DNA from: Ahaetulla prasina
Lineage: Eukaryota; Chordata; Lepidosauria; Squamata; Colubridae
Direction of reading: 5' to 3'
Length of the DNA: 64,000 bases
Assembly: GCF_028640845.1 (NCBI RefSeq)
Contig: NC_080542.1
Coordinates: 149,667,298-149,731,297 of the forward strand
Position numbers and translations under genes: made by a program. Positions 42,811 to 54,084 of this stretch are shown piece by piece (the stretch's first letter is position 1; each line of letters opens with the position of its first letter). Under the pieces are notes generated by a model. That model saw only the letters and a program-made list of their open reading frames with translations, had not been told where the DNA came from and did not search any database.

Positions 42811-42886
42811 CAGGATGTGGGGTTGTTGAGTTGAACGTTGCATAAGTCCCTTGTAGGGTTGTGGTCACTTCAGGCGAAGTGGCTTG
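42811..42886 (-). CDS. Candidate exon encoding a Thr-rich segment
   Basis: Acceptor-like AACTCTTAG and a strong donor CATCCTG|GTAAGT on the minus strand. Open, Thr/Ser/Pro-rich (SPEVTTTLQGTYATFNSTTP), like a membrane-protein stalk. It could belong to a second minus-strand gene or to an upstream exon of the ART gene. A GTG-initiated frame through it and the following intron includes a Phe/Leu/Ile-rich stretch that comes from a poly-T run. Confidence 0.3.
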
Positions 42887-43049
42887 CTAAGAGTTGTTTC
42901 GGTGGCCCCTCCCTGGCTGAGTGGCTGCCAATGGTTGAAGGGCAACCTGGGTGATGCCATCTGGGGAAGGATGGGGCACCGTCCAAGAAGAGATGTGACT
43001 TGGGGGGAGATGTTGGGGGAGCAGCAGGAAGATGGAGGAAACAAGCAAG

Positions 43050-43192
43050 CAATTGTAGGAGCTTCATCCCTGGAGGCTTTCAAGAAGAGATTGGACTGCC
43101 ATTTGTCAGAAATGATGTAAGGTCTCCTGCTTCAGCAGGGTGGCGGGGATTGGACTAGATGACCTACAAGGTCCCTTCCAACTCTGTTAATT
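43050..43192 (+). mobile_element. CR1 LINE 3' end
   Basis: GGAGGCTTTCAAGAAGAGAT, GGACTAGATGACCTACAAGG and CCCTTCCAACTCTGTTAATTG. Confidence 0.8.
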
Positions 43193-43499
43193 GGTATTAA
43201 TTCTGGTGGGATCTCTCCAATTCTGTTGGGAAACCCCTGGGCTGAGGGGGAGGCAGGCATACTGCCTCTCTGGAGCGAAAACCAAAGATGTGGCTTGACA
43301 ACCTAACCATAATAATAAAACCCACAGATTATGACCCTTTTCTACTACTATGTGTAGGGACGATTGCCACAAAAAATGACAGATGAGCAGCCAGGCAAGG
43401 AGTTAGGTGCACAAGTAGTTTTTTCATCTGTCCTGCTCACGAATGGTCAACACCCAGGAAGAGAACAAAAGATTGTAGAAGTGAACCGCTGCCCAAAGC

Positions 43500-43658
43500 A
43501 GGGGTCTCAAACTCGATTTCATGGAAGGCCGCATCAGGGTTGTGTTTGACCCTGGGGAGCCATGGGACGTGGGTGTGTTGGGTGTGGTCAGCTCAACATC
43601 ACTCATGTTGGGGGTACCCATGGAGGCCCAAGCGCTCTGCCGGTGAAAACGGAGCTCA
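43500..43658 (+). mobile_element. hAT element, truncated
   Basis: It starts CAGGGGTCTCAAACTCGATT and has GGCCGCATCAGGGTTGTGTT, as in the family at 59195, but loses its right end at a CR1 junction near 43658. Confidence 0.7.
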
Positions 43659-43659
43659 T

Positions 43660-44742
43660 CTTTCAAAGATCCTGGAGCACCGGGGAACTGGAAAAGAGCC
43701 AATGGGGTTCCCATCTTCAAAAAAGAGAGAGAGAGAGAGAAGGAGACCCAGTAAACTACAGACCAATCAGCCTAACGTCAATACCCGAGAAGATACTGGG
43801 AAAGAAAGTAAAAACACAGATCTGCCAATACTTGGAAACAAGTAAAGTAATAACTACAAGTCAGCATGGGTTTGTTGAAAACAGATCATATCAAGCTAAT
43901 CTTATTTCATTCTTTGACACAATGACTAAATAAGTAGACCAGTGAAATACTGTGGACATAATATACTTAGACTTCAGCAAGGCATTTGACAAAGTAGACC
44001 ACAACCTTCTTCTTTTTTTTTTTTTGAAAGAGTTTTAAAAAACAAAAACATTTTTCCCCCTTTTTCCCCCCCTCCCTCCCAAAAAACCCCTTCCCCCCTC
44101 CCTCCCCCCCCCCCGGCTTCCCGGGTCAGTCACAAGGTATTGTTATACATAAACCAAACATAGAATAAAATTTTCCCTTCCAATCCAATTAACCACATCC
44201 AAAGCTTTTCATCTCCCAACCCCCTCCCCATTACATAAAATAACTTTCTAATTATTCAAAGGCAATCTGATATTTCTTAATCTGATATCTATTTTGTAGA
44301 TAATCAATCCATTTTTTCCATTCAATTAAATATCTTTCCTGCGTATTGTCTTTTAAAAAAGCTGAGATTTTAGCCATCTCAGCCAAATTAATAAGACTGT
44401 TGATTGGACAATACTGGAAGAAAGAAGAGATACCTACAATAGAAGAATGGATACTGACCACAACCTTCTTCTTGATAAGCTAGAAAAATGTGGGATAGAT
44501 GGTATCACCACCAGATGGATTTGTAACTGGCTACAATTTGTAAATTGTACTCAACAAGTAGCCCTTAATGGAACTACATCCACATGGAGGGAACTAAGCA
44601 GTGAGGAACCACAAGACTCTGTTTTAGGCCAGTATCTTCAACATCTTCATCAATGATTTGGACGAGGGGATAGATGGGGAACTCATCAAATTTGCAGATG
44701 ATACTAAACTGGCAACAATAGATAAGACCCTAGATGATAGGC
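43660..44742 (+). mobile_element. CR1 LINE RT region, interrupted by L1
   Basis: A decayed RT domain: NYRPISLTS start, QHGFVENRS, DFSKAFDKVDHNLL-like stretch, VNCTQQVALNGTTS, then the DLDEGIDGELIKFADDTKLA block. Split by a short L1 at 44015-44455. It ends abruptly at 44742 at another LINE. Confidence 0.85.
44015..44455 (-). mobile_element. 5'-truncated L1 with 5' inversion
   Basis: Flanked by 18-base copies of GACCACAACCTTCTTCTT (43997-44014 and 44456-44473). From the poly-T run to about 44392 it is the L1 3' end on the minus strand. The last ~63 bases (44393-44455) continue the same L1 region but on the plus strand (frame RLLIGQYWKKEEIPTIEEW). This is the signature of twin priming. Confidence 0.92.
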
Positions 44743-45945
44743 TATTCTATTCTTATGCCCTCACAAAAATCATCATAATGATGAGATTCCCTGTTATAAC
44801 TTTAAACCTTCTTGCTTCAAATGCTCTACCATCATCCCAGTGCCGAAGAAGCCCACCATCAAGACACTGAATGACTACAGACCAGTTGCTCTAACATCTG
44901 TAGTCATGAAAACCTTTGAAAGGCTAGTGCTTTCCTACATGAAAACCATCACAGATCCACTGTTAGACCCCTTGCAATTTGCATACTGAGCAAATAGATC
45001 AACAGATGATGCTGTTAATATGGTTCTGCACTACATCCTACAACATCTTGAGTCTCCAAAGACCTACGCAAGGGTCCTCTTTGTAGACTATTGCTCAGCA
45101 TTCAATACCATCATTCCAGACATTCTTCTAACTAAGCTAAACCAGCTACAGGTACCTGAACAGACTTGTAAGTGGATCATAAGCTTCCTAACAAACAGGA
45201 AGCAGCAGGTGAAGCTAAGCAGAATCACATCAGATACCTGTACAATTAGCACAGGGGCCCCCCAAGGCTGTGTACTCTCCCCACTTCTCTTCCCTCTGTA
45301 TACCAATGACTGCATCTCCAATGATCCATCTGTTAAACTACTGAAGTTTGCAGATGATATAACAGTGATCGGTCTCATTTGAGACAATGATGAATCCGCA
45401 TACAGACAGGAGGTTGAACGACTAGCCTTGTGGTGTGACCGGAACAATCTGGAACTGAACACACTCAAAACTGTAGAAATGGTGGTAGACTTTAGGAGAA
45501 ACCCTTCCATACATCCACCTCTCACAATACTAGACAACACAGTATCAACAGTAGAAATCTTCAAATTTCTAGGTTCTACCATATCGCAAGATCTAAAATG
45601 GACAGCTAACATCACAAACATCATCAAAAAAAGCAAAACAAAGAATGTTCTTCCTGTGCCAACTCAGAAAGCTCAACAGTCCAAGGAGCTGCTGATCCAG
45701 TTCTATAGAGGAATTATTGAGTCTGTCATTTGCACCTCTATAACTGTCTGGTTTGGTTCTGCAACCCAACAAGAAAGACATAGACTTCACAGGATAATTA
45801 GAATTGCAGAAAAAACAATGGGTACCAACCTGCCTTCCATTGAGGACCTGTATACTGCATGAGTCAAAAAGAGGGCTGTGAAAATATTTACAGACCACCC
45901 CCCATCCTAGACATAAACTGTTTCAACTGCTACCCTCAAAACGAC

Positions 45946-46090
45946 ACTTTTATGTAGACTAAGAGCATATGCACCAAGACAAATTCCTTGTGTGTCCAAT
46001 CACAGTTGGCCAATAAAAAATTCTATTCTATTCTATTCTATTCTATTCTATTCTATTCTATTCTATTCTATTCTATTCTATTCTATTCTA
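45946..46090 (+). mobile_element. LINE 3' tail inserted in its own relative
   Basis: At 45945 the host LINE (CCCTCAAAACGAC) breaks off. About 70 bases of the same family's 3' end (AGAGCATATGCACCAAGACA ... TTGGCCAATAAAAAATTC) and about 14 ATTCT units follow. The host LINE then resumes at CAGAGCACTGCGCACC. The uninterrupted order is visible at 48780-48810. Confidence 0.85.
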
Positions 46091-46433
46091 CAGAGCACTG
46101 CGCACCGGAACAACTATACACAAGAACAGTTTCTTCCCGAATGCCATCATTCTGCTAAACAAATAATTCCCTCAACACTTTCAAGCTATTTACTGAATCT
46201 GCACTACTATTAATCTTCTCATTGTTGCCATCGCTCATCTTGTTCCACTTATGACTGTATGACTGTAACTTTGTTGCTTGTATCCTTAAGATTTATATTT
46301 ATATTGATTGTTTCCTGATTGTTTGTTTGTGTTCTACCTTAGAATTCTTAATGATCTTTTCTTATGTACACTGAGAGCATATGCACCAAGACAAATTCCT
46401 TGTGTGTCCAATCACACTTGGCCAATAAAAAAT

Positions 46434-46551
46434 TATATTCTATTCTATTCTATTCTATTCTATTCTATTCTATTCTATTCTATTCTATTCTATTCTAGTC
46501 TAGTCTAGTCTAGTCTAGTCTAGTCTAGTCTAGTCTAGTCTAGTCTAGTCT
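46434..46551. repeat. Microsatellite (ATTCT)n changing to (AGTCT)n
   Basis: About 12 ATTCT units followed by about 11 AGTCT units with a clean switch at about 46495. Confidence 0.93.
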
Positions 46552-46555
46552 GAAA

Positions 46556-47400
46556 AAGCCAACTACGATCTCATAAACAATGAATTCTCATCTCTTGATT
46601 GGCAAATTCTATTCTCTGGCTGTAATACTGCTGATGACCATTATAACATTTTCTTGTTGAAGTCAAAAGAATTATTAAACTTTATGTACCACTAATATCC
46701 CCCAAAACCATAAAAAATAAACTTCCAATAACAATAAGAAAACTACAATCCAGAAAAAAATCTCTTTGGCAAAGAAACAAAACTATGCATCTAATTCAAA
46801 AACTGCTACAAAAACTTATGCCAACAAATAAAGACTGAATGCACCAATTATCACATCAAGCAAGAGGAAAAACTTCTACGCACAAAATCCACCCATACCT
46901 TCTATAATTTTGTAAACAACAAACTTAAAGACTTGAGATTCATCCCACCCCTAAAAGGACCAAATGATGAAGACTATATTGATGAAACTGTTAAAGCCAA
47001 TCTCTTTAATACGTTCTTCGGTTCAGTCTTTGTAAAGAACAACAACACATACCTAATATTTCCCAATCATACTACAGACAATTACAACCACTACGGTGAT
47101 CTTATCCATATCAATTTTACAGAAGACAACATTGAAAAGGCTCTACGCAATCTAAAACCATCTCTATCTATTGGACATAGTGGACTGTGTGCATACTTCT
47201 TAAAAAAGCTTTCCACTACAATCGCAGAACCTCTAAGCATAATTTTTGAAAAATCTTTCAGTACCAGCTCCTTGCCCTACAAATGGTCACCAGCCACAGT
47301 CATCCCTATCTTCAAAAAGGGAGACCCCAGCCTAGTTGAAAGTTACAGACCAATCTCTTTATGTTGCGTCACCTGCAAAATCATGGAAACCTGTCAGAGG
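46556..47400 (+). mobile_element. LINE RT N-terminal portion
   Basis: The frame at 46933-47421 contains the connector and first RT motifs of a CR1/Jockey-like LINE (KALRNLKPSLSIGHSGLC, PYKWSPATVIPIFKKGDPS, VESYRPISLCCVTCKIME). No endonuclease part is open upstream. Confidence 0.75.
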
Positions 47401-47439
47401 GCGGGGAAAACATCTGATTGAGATGGTTTTTTATGTTGA

Positions 47440-47865
47440 AAAATGGAAAGGACAGCACACCTTAAAGTCTCACTATATGAAATCAAAGGTGTATTAGAAT
47501 TTAAAATGTAGCAACCACCAGGCCTGGGCTACAAGGCACTCACATCACATTGCAGTCAATTGGACAAGCTTGAGGGCGATTGACCCTGATTCCCTGTCCA
47601 GCATTTCATCATATACCTTAAACCATAATGCTTATGAGTTTCAAGATTCTGCCAATGTTTCCTAGAAACAAGGGTGGTTTGCCATTCTATAACCACAATG
47701 TTACAACACGGTTATTTTTATGGGAACTTTCACTGCACGCTTCCCCTTTGCCCACAACGTCTTGCAAGCTAAGCAATTGTTGACCTACTGAAATGTCACA
47801 AGATCAGTATACAGTTTAGCCTTGATTTTATTTTCAGGCCCCTCAGCCCTTAATATACACAATAG
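47440..47865 (-). mobile_element. LTR-like dispersed repeat, copy 1
   Basis: Over 400 bases closely matching 58385-58850. On the minus strand a TATA-like GTATATTAAGGG is followed by AATAAAATC, the order expected of an LTR promoter and poly(A) signal. Edges not defined. Confidence 0.5.
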
Positions 47866-49157
47866 TGCAGGTAAATACACTACATCCTACAACATCTTGA
47901 GTCTCCAAAGACCTATGCAAGGGTCCTTTTTGTAGACTTTAGTTCAGCATTCAATACCATCATTCCAGACATTCTTCTAACTAAGCTAAACCAGCTACAG
48001 GTACCGGAACAGACTTATAAGTGGATCACAAGCTTCCTAACAAACAGGAAGCAGCAGGTGAAGCTAAGCAAGATCGCATCAAATACCTGTACAATTAGCA
48101 CAGGGGCCCCCCAAGGCTGTGTGCTCTCCCCACTTCTCTTCTCTCTGTATACCAATGACTGCATCTCCAATGATCCATCTGTTAAACTACTGAAGTTCGC
48201 AGATGACACAACAGTGATTGGTCTCATTCGAGACAATGACGAATCCGCATATAGACGAGAGGTTGAACGACTAGCCTTGTGGTGCAACCAAAACAATCTG
48301 GAACTGAACACACACAAAACCGTAGAAATGGTGGTAGACTTTAGGAAAAACCCTTCCATACTTCCACCTCTCACAATACTTGACAACACAGTATCAACAG
48401 TAGAAACCTTCAAATTTCTGGGTTCTATCATATCGCAAGATCTCAAATGGACAGCTAACATCAAAAACATCATTAAAAAAGGACAACAAAGAATGTTCTT
48501 TCTGCGCCAACTGAGTAAGCTCAAACTGCCCAAGGAGCTGCTGATCCAATTCTACAGAGGAATTATTGAGTCTGTCATTTGCACCTCTATAACTGTCTGG
48601 TTCGGTTCTGCAACCCAACAAGAAAACACAGACTTCAGAGGATAATTAGAACTGCAGAAAAATAATTGCTACCAACTTGCCTTCCATTGAGGACCTGTAT
48701 ACTGCACGAATCAAGAAGAGGGCCGTGAAAATATTTGCAGATCCCTCGCATCCTGGACATAAACTGTTTCAACTCCTACCCTCAAAACGACGCTACAGAG
48801 CACTGCACACCAGAACAACTAGACACAAGAACAGTTTTTTCCCGAAGGCCATCACTCTGCTAAACAAATAATTCCCTCAACACTGTCAGACTATTTACTG
48901 AATCTGCACTACTATTAATCGTTTCATAGTTCCCATCACCAATCTCTTTCCACTTATGACTGTATGACTATAACTTGTTGCTGGCAATCCTTATGATTTA
49001 TATTGATATATTGACCATCAATTGTGTTGTAAATGTTGTACCTTGATGAACGTATCTTTTCTTTTATGTACACTGAGAGCATATGCACCAAGACAAATTC
49101 CTTGTGTGTCCAATCACACTTGGCCAATAAAAATTCTATTCTATTCTATTCTATTCT
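47866..49157 (+). mobile_element. LINE of CR1/L2 superfamily, 3' half, with (ATTCT)n tail
   Basis: A 195-codon open stretch (48058-48645) spans RT motifs APQGCVLSPLLFSLYTNDC and FADDTTVIGLI and the C-terminal domain (CTSITVWFGSATQQE). It then frameshifts into 48677-48871 (SHPGHKLFQLLPSKRRYRA). The 3' UTR ends ACTTGGCCAATAAAAATTC with about 4 ATTCT units. 5'-truncated. Confidence 0.88.
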
Positions 49158-49248
49158 AAATAGGCCTTGATTAAAAATTATTCTGTTCTATCCCACCCCA
49201 CCCCACCCCATCCCATTTATTATTTTATTTTATTTATATTTTTTAGAT

Positions 49249-49383
49249 CAGGGGTCTCCAACCTTAGTAACTTTAAGGCTTGTGGACTTCAACTCCCAGA
49301 ATTCCTCAGCCAGGAAAGTTGGCTGAGGAACTCTGGGAGTTTAAGTCCTCAAGCCTTAAAGTTACTAAGGTTGGAGACCCCTG
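49249..49383. mobile_element. Palindromic hAT MITE with perfect 8-bp target duplication
   Basis: 135 bases, CAGGGGTCTCCAACCTTAGT ... ACTAAGGTTGGAGACCCCTG. The arms of about 60 bases are inverted repeats around a short loop near AGTTGGCTGAGG. Flanked by TTTTAGAT at 49241-49248 and 49384-49391. A relative of 32575-32685. Confidence 0.92.
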
Positions 49384-49391
49384 TTTTAGAT

Positions 49392-50052
49392 AAAAGCAGC
49401 TAAATTTAAAACTTCCTTAACTTTAAATTGCTGTCAAAAAACCCAACTGCTTAAAAAAAACTCAATTAACTATTTTTTAATAGTTTACTTACCCAATTGA
49501 GGCAGGCAGATTCAGTTGCTAGCTGATGAAACTGATTGCAGAAGCCATGGCTTTGCGAGCCCAAAAGGAGCAGCGATTATAGGTAAGTGAGGAGGGGAGA
49601 TTGGGTGGGCATGGGTGGGGACTGTTGTAAGAGGTCGTAAAAAAGTGATTTTAAAAGCCCGTGATGATCAGGAAACTCAACTGGGATGCCAGAGGAAAAA
49701 AAGGTTTTAAAAGGTTCCTTTGATAATCCCAGCTGAATTTGCCTCCTTGCAGCCCAGAACCTCTTAAAGGGATTGTTTTAACAACCTCTTCGGCTGAAGA
49801 GCTTGTAGAAAACATGTTTTTTAAAGGTTCTGGTGATCAGGCAATTCAGCTGGGATTGCCAGAGGAGTCTTTTAAAAGCTTTTGTTTTTACAATATCTTC
49901 GGCCAAGGGAACTGGTTCAGGGGAGTGGCCAGCTGGGCATCCTTACCGGTTCTGCGAACTTGGGCAGATTTTTGCCAAAGGTTCTTGATAACCGGTCCGA
50001 CCTGTAGCAACCCACCACTGCACCCCACCCCACTCCACTCTAGCCCACCCCA
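49392..50052. other. No gene recognised; hAT right end and (CCCCA)n
   Basis: 49910-50022 matches the reverse orientation of the CAGTGGTGGGTTG hAT family, ending GTAGCAACCCACCACTG. It is followed by CACCCCACCCCACTCC. Nothing is recognised before it. Confidence 0.45.
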
Positions 50053-50127
50053 GAATAGAATAGAATAGAATAGAATAGAATAGAATAGAATAGAATAGAA
50101 TAGAATAGAATAGAATAGAATAGAATA
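50053..50127. repeat. Microsatellite (AATAG)n at a CR1 3' end
   Basis: About 15 AATAG units joining directly to the CR1 terminus AGCTGGACGGGACCTTGGAG. Confidence 0.95.
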
Positions 50128-51440
50128 GAGCTGGACGGGACCTTGGAGGTCTTCTATTTCAGCCCCCTGCCCAAGCAGGAGAACCTATACCATCTCAGAC
50201 AAGTGACTGCCCAGTCGCTTCTTAAAAACCTCCAGTGATAGAGTGCCCACAATTTTTGGTGGCAAGCTGTTCCACTGGTTCATTGTCCTCCCTGTTAGGA
50301 AGCTTGTACTTAATTCCAGATTGCTTCTCTCTTCGATTAGTTTAATAATAATAACAACAACAACAATAACAACAACAGAGTTGGAAGGGACCTTGGAGAT
50401 CTTCTAGTCCAACCCCTTGCCCAGGCAGGAAACTCTACACCATCTCAGACAGCTGGTTATCCAACATTTTCTTAAAAATTTCCAGTGTTGGAGCATTCAC
50501 AACTTCTGCAGGCAAGTCGTTCTACTTATTAATTGTTCTAACTGTCAGGAAATTTTTCCTTAGTTCTAAGTTGCTTCTTTCCTTGATCAGTTTCCACCCA
50601 TTGCTTCTTGTTCTACCCTCAGGTGCTCTGGAGAACAGCCCAACTCCCACTTCTCTGTGGCAGCCCCTGAGATATTGGAACACTGCTATCATGTCTCCCC
50701 TAGTCCTTCTTTTTATTAAACTAGACATACCCAGTTCCTGCAACCATTCTTCATATGTTTTAGCCTCCAGTCCCCTAATCATCTTTGTTGCTCTTCTCTG
50801 CACTCTTTCTAGAGTTTCAGCATCTTTTTTACATCGTGGCGACCAAAACTGAATGCAATATTCCAAGTGTGGCCTTACCAAGTCATTATAGTTTCCAACC
50901 ATTATTTCTTGTGCTGCCCTCTGGTGTTTAGGAGAATAATTTGACCCCCGCTTCTTTGGAGCAGCCTCTCAAATACTGAAATACTGCTATCATGTCCCCC
51001 CTAATTCTTCTTTTCTTTAGACTATCCAAACCCAAAACCTGCAGCCGTTCTTCCTATGGTTTAGTCTCCAGGCCTTTGATCATCTTAGTTGCTCTTCTCT
51101 GATTTTTTTCCCAAATCTCAACATAGTTTTCGGTAGTGTGGTTGCAAAATTGGTTGCATTAGTCCAGGGGTGGCCTTACCAAGACATTATAAAGTGGCAT
51201 TAACACCTCATGTGATCTTGATTCTATGCCTCTGTTTATGCAGCCCAGGATTGTGTTAGCTTTTTTGGCTGCTGCTGCACACGGCTGGCTCAGGTTTAAA
51301 TGGTCATCCACTAGGATGCCAAGATCCCTCTCTCAGTTCCTGTTTTTGAGCCAGGTCTCGCCTAATCTGTACTTACTACACCTTTGATTTTTCCTGCCTA
51401 AATGTAAAGCTTTGCTTTTCTCCACATTTTAATAAGCAGA
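50128..51440 (-). mobile_element. Three nested or joined CR1 LINE copies, minus orientation
   Basis: A first CR1 3' end runs 50128-50339. A second, with its own AAT/AAC tail (50340-50377), runs to about 50889; on the minus strand it has a C-terminal RT frame (RPHLEYCIQFWSPRCKKD). A third piece, repeating the same region (GGAGCAGCCTCTCAAATACT), runs to about 51440. Confidence 0.85.
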
Positions 51441-51474
51441 AAACAAAAATGGTTAAAAGGAACAGAAGAACCGC

Positions 51475-51690
51475 ACCTTTCCCCTCCCTCCCTCCCTCCC
51501 TCCCTTTCTCTCTCTGTCTCTGTTTCTGTCTGTCTGCCTGTCTCTCTGTTGCTTTCTCTCTCTGTATGTGTCTCTGTCTCTCTCTGTCTCTCTCTGTCTC
51601 TCTCGGTCGGTCAGTCTGTCTCTCTGTCTCCATCTCCATCTCCGTCTCCATTCCCATTTCCATCTCTCTTTCTCTCTCTTTCAAGGCGGA
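51475..51690. repeat. CT-rich low-complexity tract
   Basis: TCCC units followed by TCTCTG/TCTCTC-type units. Confidence 0.9.
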
Positions 51691-51736
51691 AAGTGTTTGA
51701 GCAAAAGAAAAAAAAGGAACAACCAGCAGATGAGAC

Positions 51737-51922
51737 TGTTAGATCGGGCAATTGAGGAGGCACGAGACCAAGTGAGTGACAACAGCTGTTTAATGTAGTG
51801 TGAGACTTCAGCAAAGGGCACCAGGCGAGGTGCCCTTTATATACACATCTGGCTGTGGCACCAGCCAATCAGAAACCTTTATTTTCCCGCCTCAAAACCC
51901 ACCAGTAGGATTATACACAACA
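51737..51922 (-). mobile_element. 3' LTR of Ty3/Gypsy element
   Basis: A 186-base LTR, minus orientation, TGTTGTGTATAATCC ... GATCTAACA, with TATA box (GTGTATATAAAGGGC on the minus strand). A purine-rich tract (GGGAGTGGAGGAG) lies immediately inside at 51923-51935. Confidence 0.8.
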
Positions 51923-52239
51923 CTCCTCCACTCCCAGAAGGCACTTCGACTCCTTTTTGCATATTTGGCATATGTAATTACACAGGTAGCCAGGGCGTTC
52001 CCTATATCTACTGGACCTGCACAATTCAGTTTTGGCGGGGGAAGCATGCTGGTCGGAGGTGCTTTCCATTTCTCCCAGCTGTTCTATTGGGGCCTGTGGT
52101 GTTGGATTACTGGCGACTTTTTCTTTGCTCTCTTTTGGATTAATGGCTGGTTCTTCGTTTGTGGATTTTATTGGCGATTGAGACCAGCGCTGGACGCCGA
52201 AGTCCTCAGGTAAGTCCTCCAATTTCTCCCGGCTTCAGC

Positions 52240-54015
52240 TAGCTGTTGGTGAATTTTGTAGGCAGTTAGGGACTGGATTATTTATTGTTTACTCAACTCC
52301 TTTCCTAAACTGGTCTATGTGTTTGTGTTCTATCTTTCCATTCCCCATGTCTACTGTGTAAGACTTTGGGCTTGTGATCCCTGTCACCCTGCCGGCTACC
52401 CATGAGGGGCCCTCGGCGTAGTTTCTGGCGAACACCGGTGTCCCTATCTGGAATTCTCTTGTGCCATCCCCTTCCCCCTGATAACCATCCAGGGGGGAGG
52501 TTAATTGGGATTAAGTCTATCCAGGGTGCAATGTAGTTTTCGACCCATTAGGAGCTCGGCTGGGCTGAGCCCGGTGGCAGAGCAGGGTGTCCCATGTTGG
52601 GCTGTCAGGAAGACGTCAATTCTTTCCTGCCAGTCCCCAGGTCCGAGGTGTGGCAAGGCCTCCTTGGTTGACCTCACAAATCTCTCTGCCAATCCATTAG
52701 ATGCTGGGTGGTAAGGGGCCAAGAGGGCATGGCGGATGCCCATCTCTGCCAGGTATCCCTCAAAGTTGGTTGTGGTGAACTGGGGCCCATTATCTGAGAC
52801 TAGCATGTCAGGTAGCCTGTGGGTGGAGAATAGTTTCCGTAGGACACTTATGACTGTTTCTGCAGTGGTGGACTTCATTATTTCTACTTCCAACCAGTTC
52901 AAAAAAGCGTCGACTACGATTAGGAAGTTTTTCCCATGGAAGGATCCCACAAAGAATATGTAGATGCAGGACTATGGGCCACGGGGGCATTCCCATTCCC
53001 TGACTGGGGCTGTGTGGGGGGGTAGGGCCTGGATTCTTGGCATTGCCGGCATTTCGCTACCCAGTTGGTGATGTTGGTATCCATTTGTGGCCACAAATGT
53101 AGCTTCTGGCCAGACCCTTCATCCTCATTATCCCTGGGTGCCCTTCATATAACAATTCCAAAACCCTTTCATGCAATGCAGTTGGTACAACGATCCAATC
53201 GCCCCACAACAAATACCCCCCTTGCGTAGACAGTTCTAGTTGCTTTGTTTTGAACGATTTAAATTCTCCCGCCACTTGTTCTTTTGGCCAACCCCTCTGG
53301 ACCCAACCCATAACAGTTTTCATGGTAAAGTCTCTTTTCGATGCCCTTGTGACTTCCGCCGATGTCAGAGGTCCTGAGCATAGAAAGTCAATAAGCAGGG
53401 CCGGCTTCCCCGGGGTTGAGTCTTCCACCAACTTCGGCAGTGGGCATCTGCTGAGAGCATCAGCATGGCCCAAGTCCTTGCCGGGGCGGTGGACCAGTGT
53501 ATAATTGTAGGCTGCCAGGAAAAGTGTCCAACGTGTCAGTCTTGGTGACACGGGGATGGAAGTGGGCCGGTCCTCTGCTTACAGTCCTAATAAGGGGCGG
53601 TGGTCGGTGACAAGTGTAAATGTCCTCCCATACAGGTACTCATGAAATTTTTGGACTCCGGCCGGGCTTCCCTGTCCAGCTGGCTGTAGTTTCTCTCAGC
53701 CCTGGACAGGGTTCGGGAGAAGCAGGCAATAGGTGCTTTGGAGCCGTTGGGCAATCGGTGGCTGAGGACTGTGCCCACTCCGAAAGGGGATGAGTCACAG
53801 ACAAGTACTTGTGGGAGGGTGCCATTGTACTGGATAAGTAGGCTGTCCTCTGTGAGAAGTTTCTTTACTGCTGCGAACACCGTTTCTTCGGATTTCCCCC
53901 AGACCCAGGGTGTTTTCTTTGCCAAAAGTCTACGGAGTGGTTCAGCTACTGTAGCCTTATGTTTCAAAAAGACCGCGAAGAAATGTAAAAGTCCCAGGAA
54001 GGCTTGTAATTCCAT
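52240..54015 (-). pseudogene. pol: Ty3/Gypsy pol remnant: RT end, RNase H, integrase
   Basis: Read on the minus strand from 54015 downward. The RT/RNase H junction is in one frame (FLGLLHFF, then RNase H pieces LVCDSSPFGVG and CFSRTLSRAERNYSQLDREA). The next frame (53551-53057) has HRPGKDLGHADALSR and the integrase zinc-binding start (YEGHPGIMRMKGLARSYI). The integrase core is open at 52950-52501 with the three catalytic acidic positions in VVDAFLNW, VSDNGPQF and PYHPASNGLAERFV. Frame changes and missing segments make it inactive. Confidence 0.88.
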
Positions 54016-54084
54016 TTTGTCCCGCAGGATGGGTGCTTTCCTGATGGTTCTGATCTTAGATTCGGTGGGGTGATGCCTGCTTGG

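Larger units (their letters stand above)
44745..46555 (+). mobile_element. LINE of CR1/L2 superfamily with (ATTCT)n tail
   Basis: RT frame pieces: [59 protein letters not shown] and LLKFADDITVIGLI, with in-frame stops. Near-identical in its 3' part to 47866-49157. Its own 3' end is at about 46430 (TTGGCCAATAAAAAATTATA), then (ATTCT)n and (AGTCT)n. A second LINE tail is inserted within it. Confidence 0.88.

Noticed and set aside
42635..42868. 77-codon frame with a hydrophobic stretch resembling a membrane protein
   Set aside because: It starts with GTG, crosses a strong donor, and the hydrophobic part comes from a poly-T/pyrimidine run typical of an intron 3' end.
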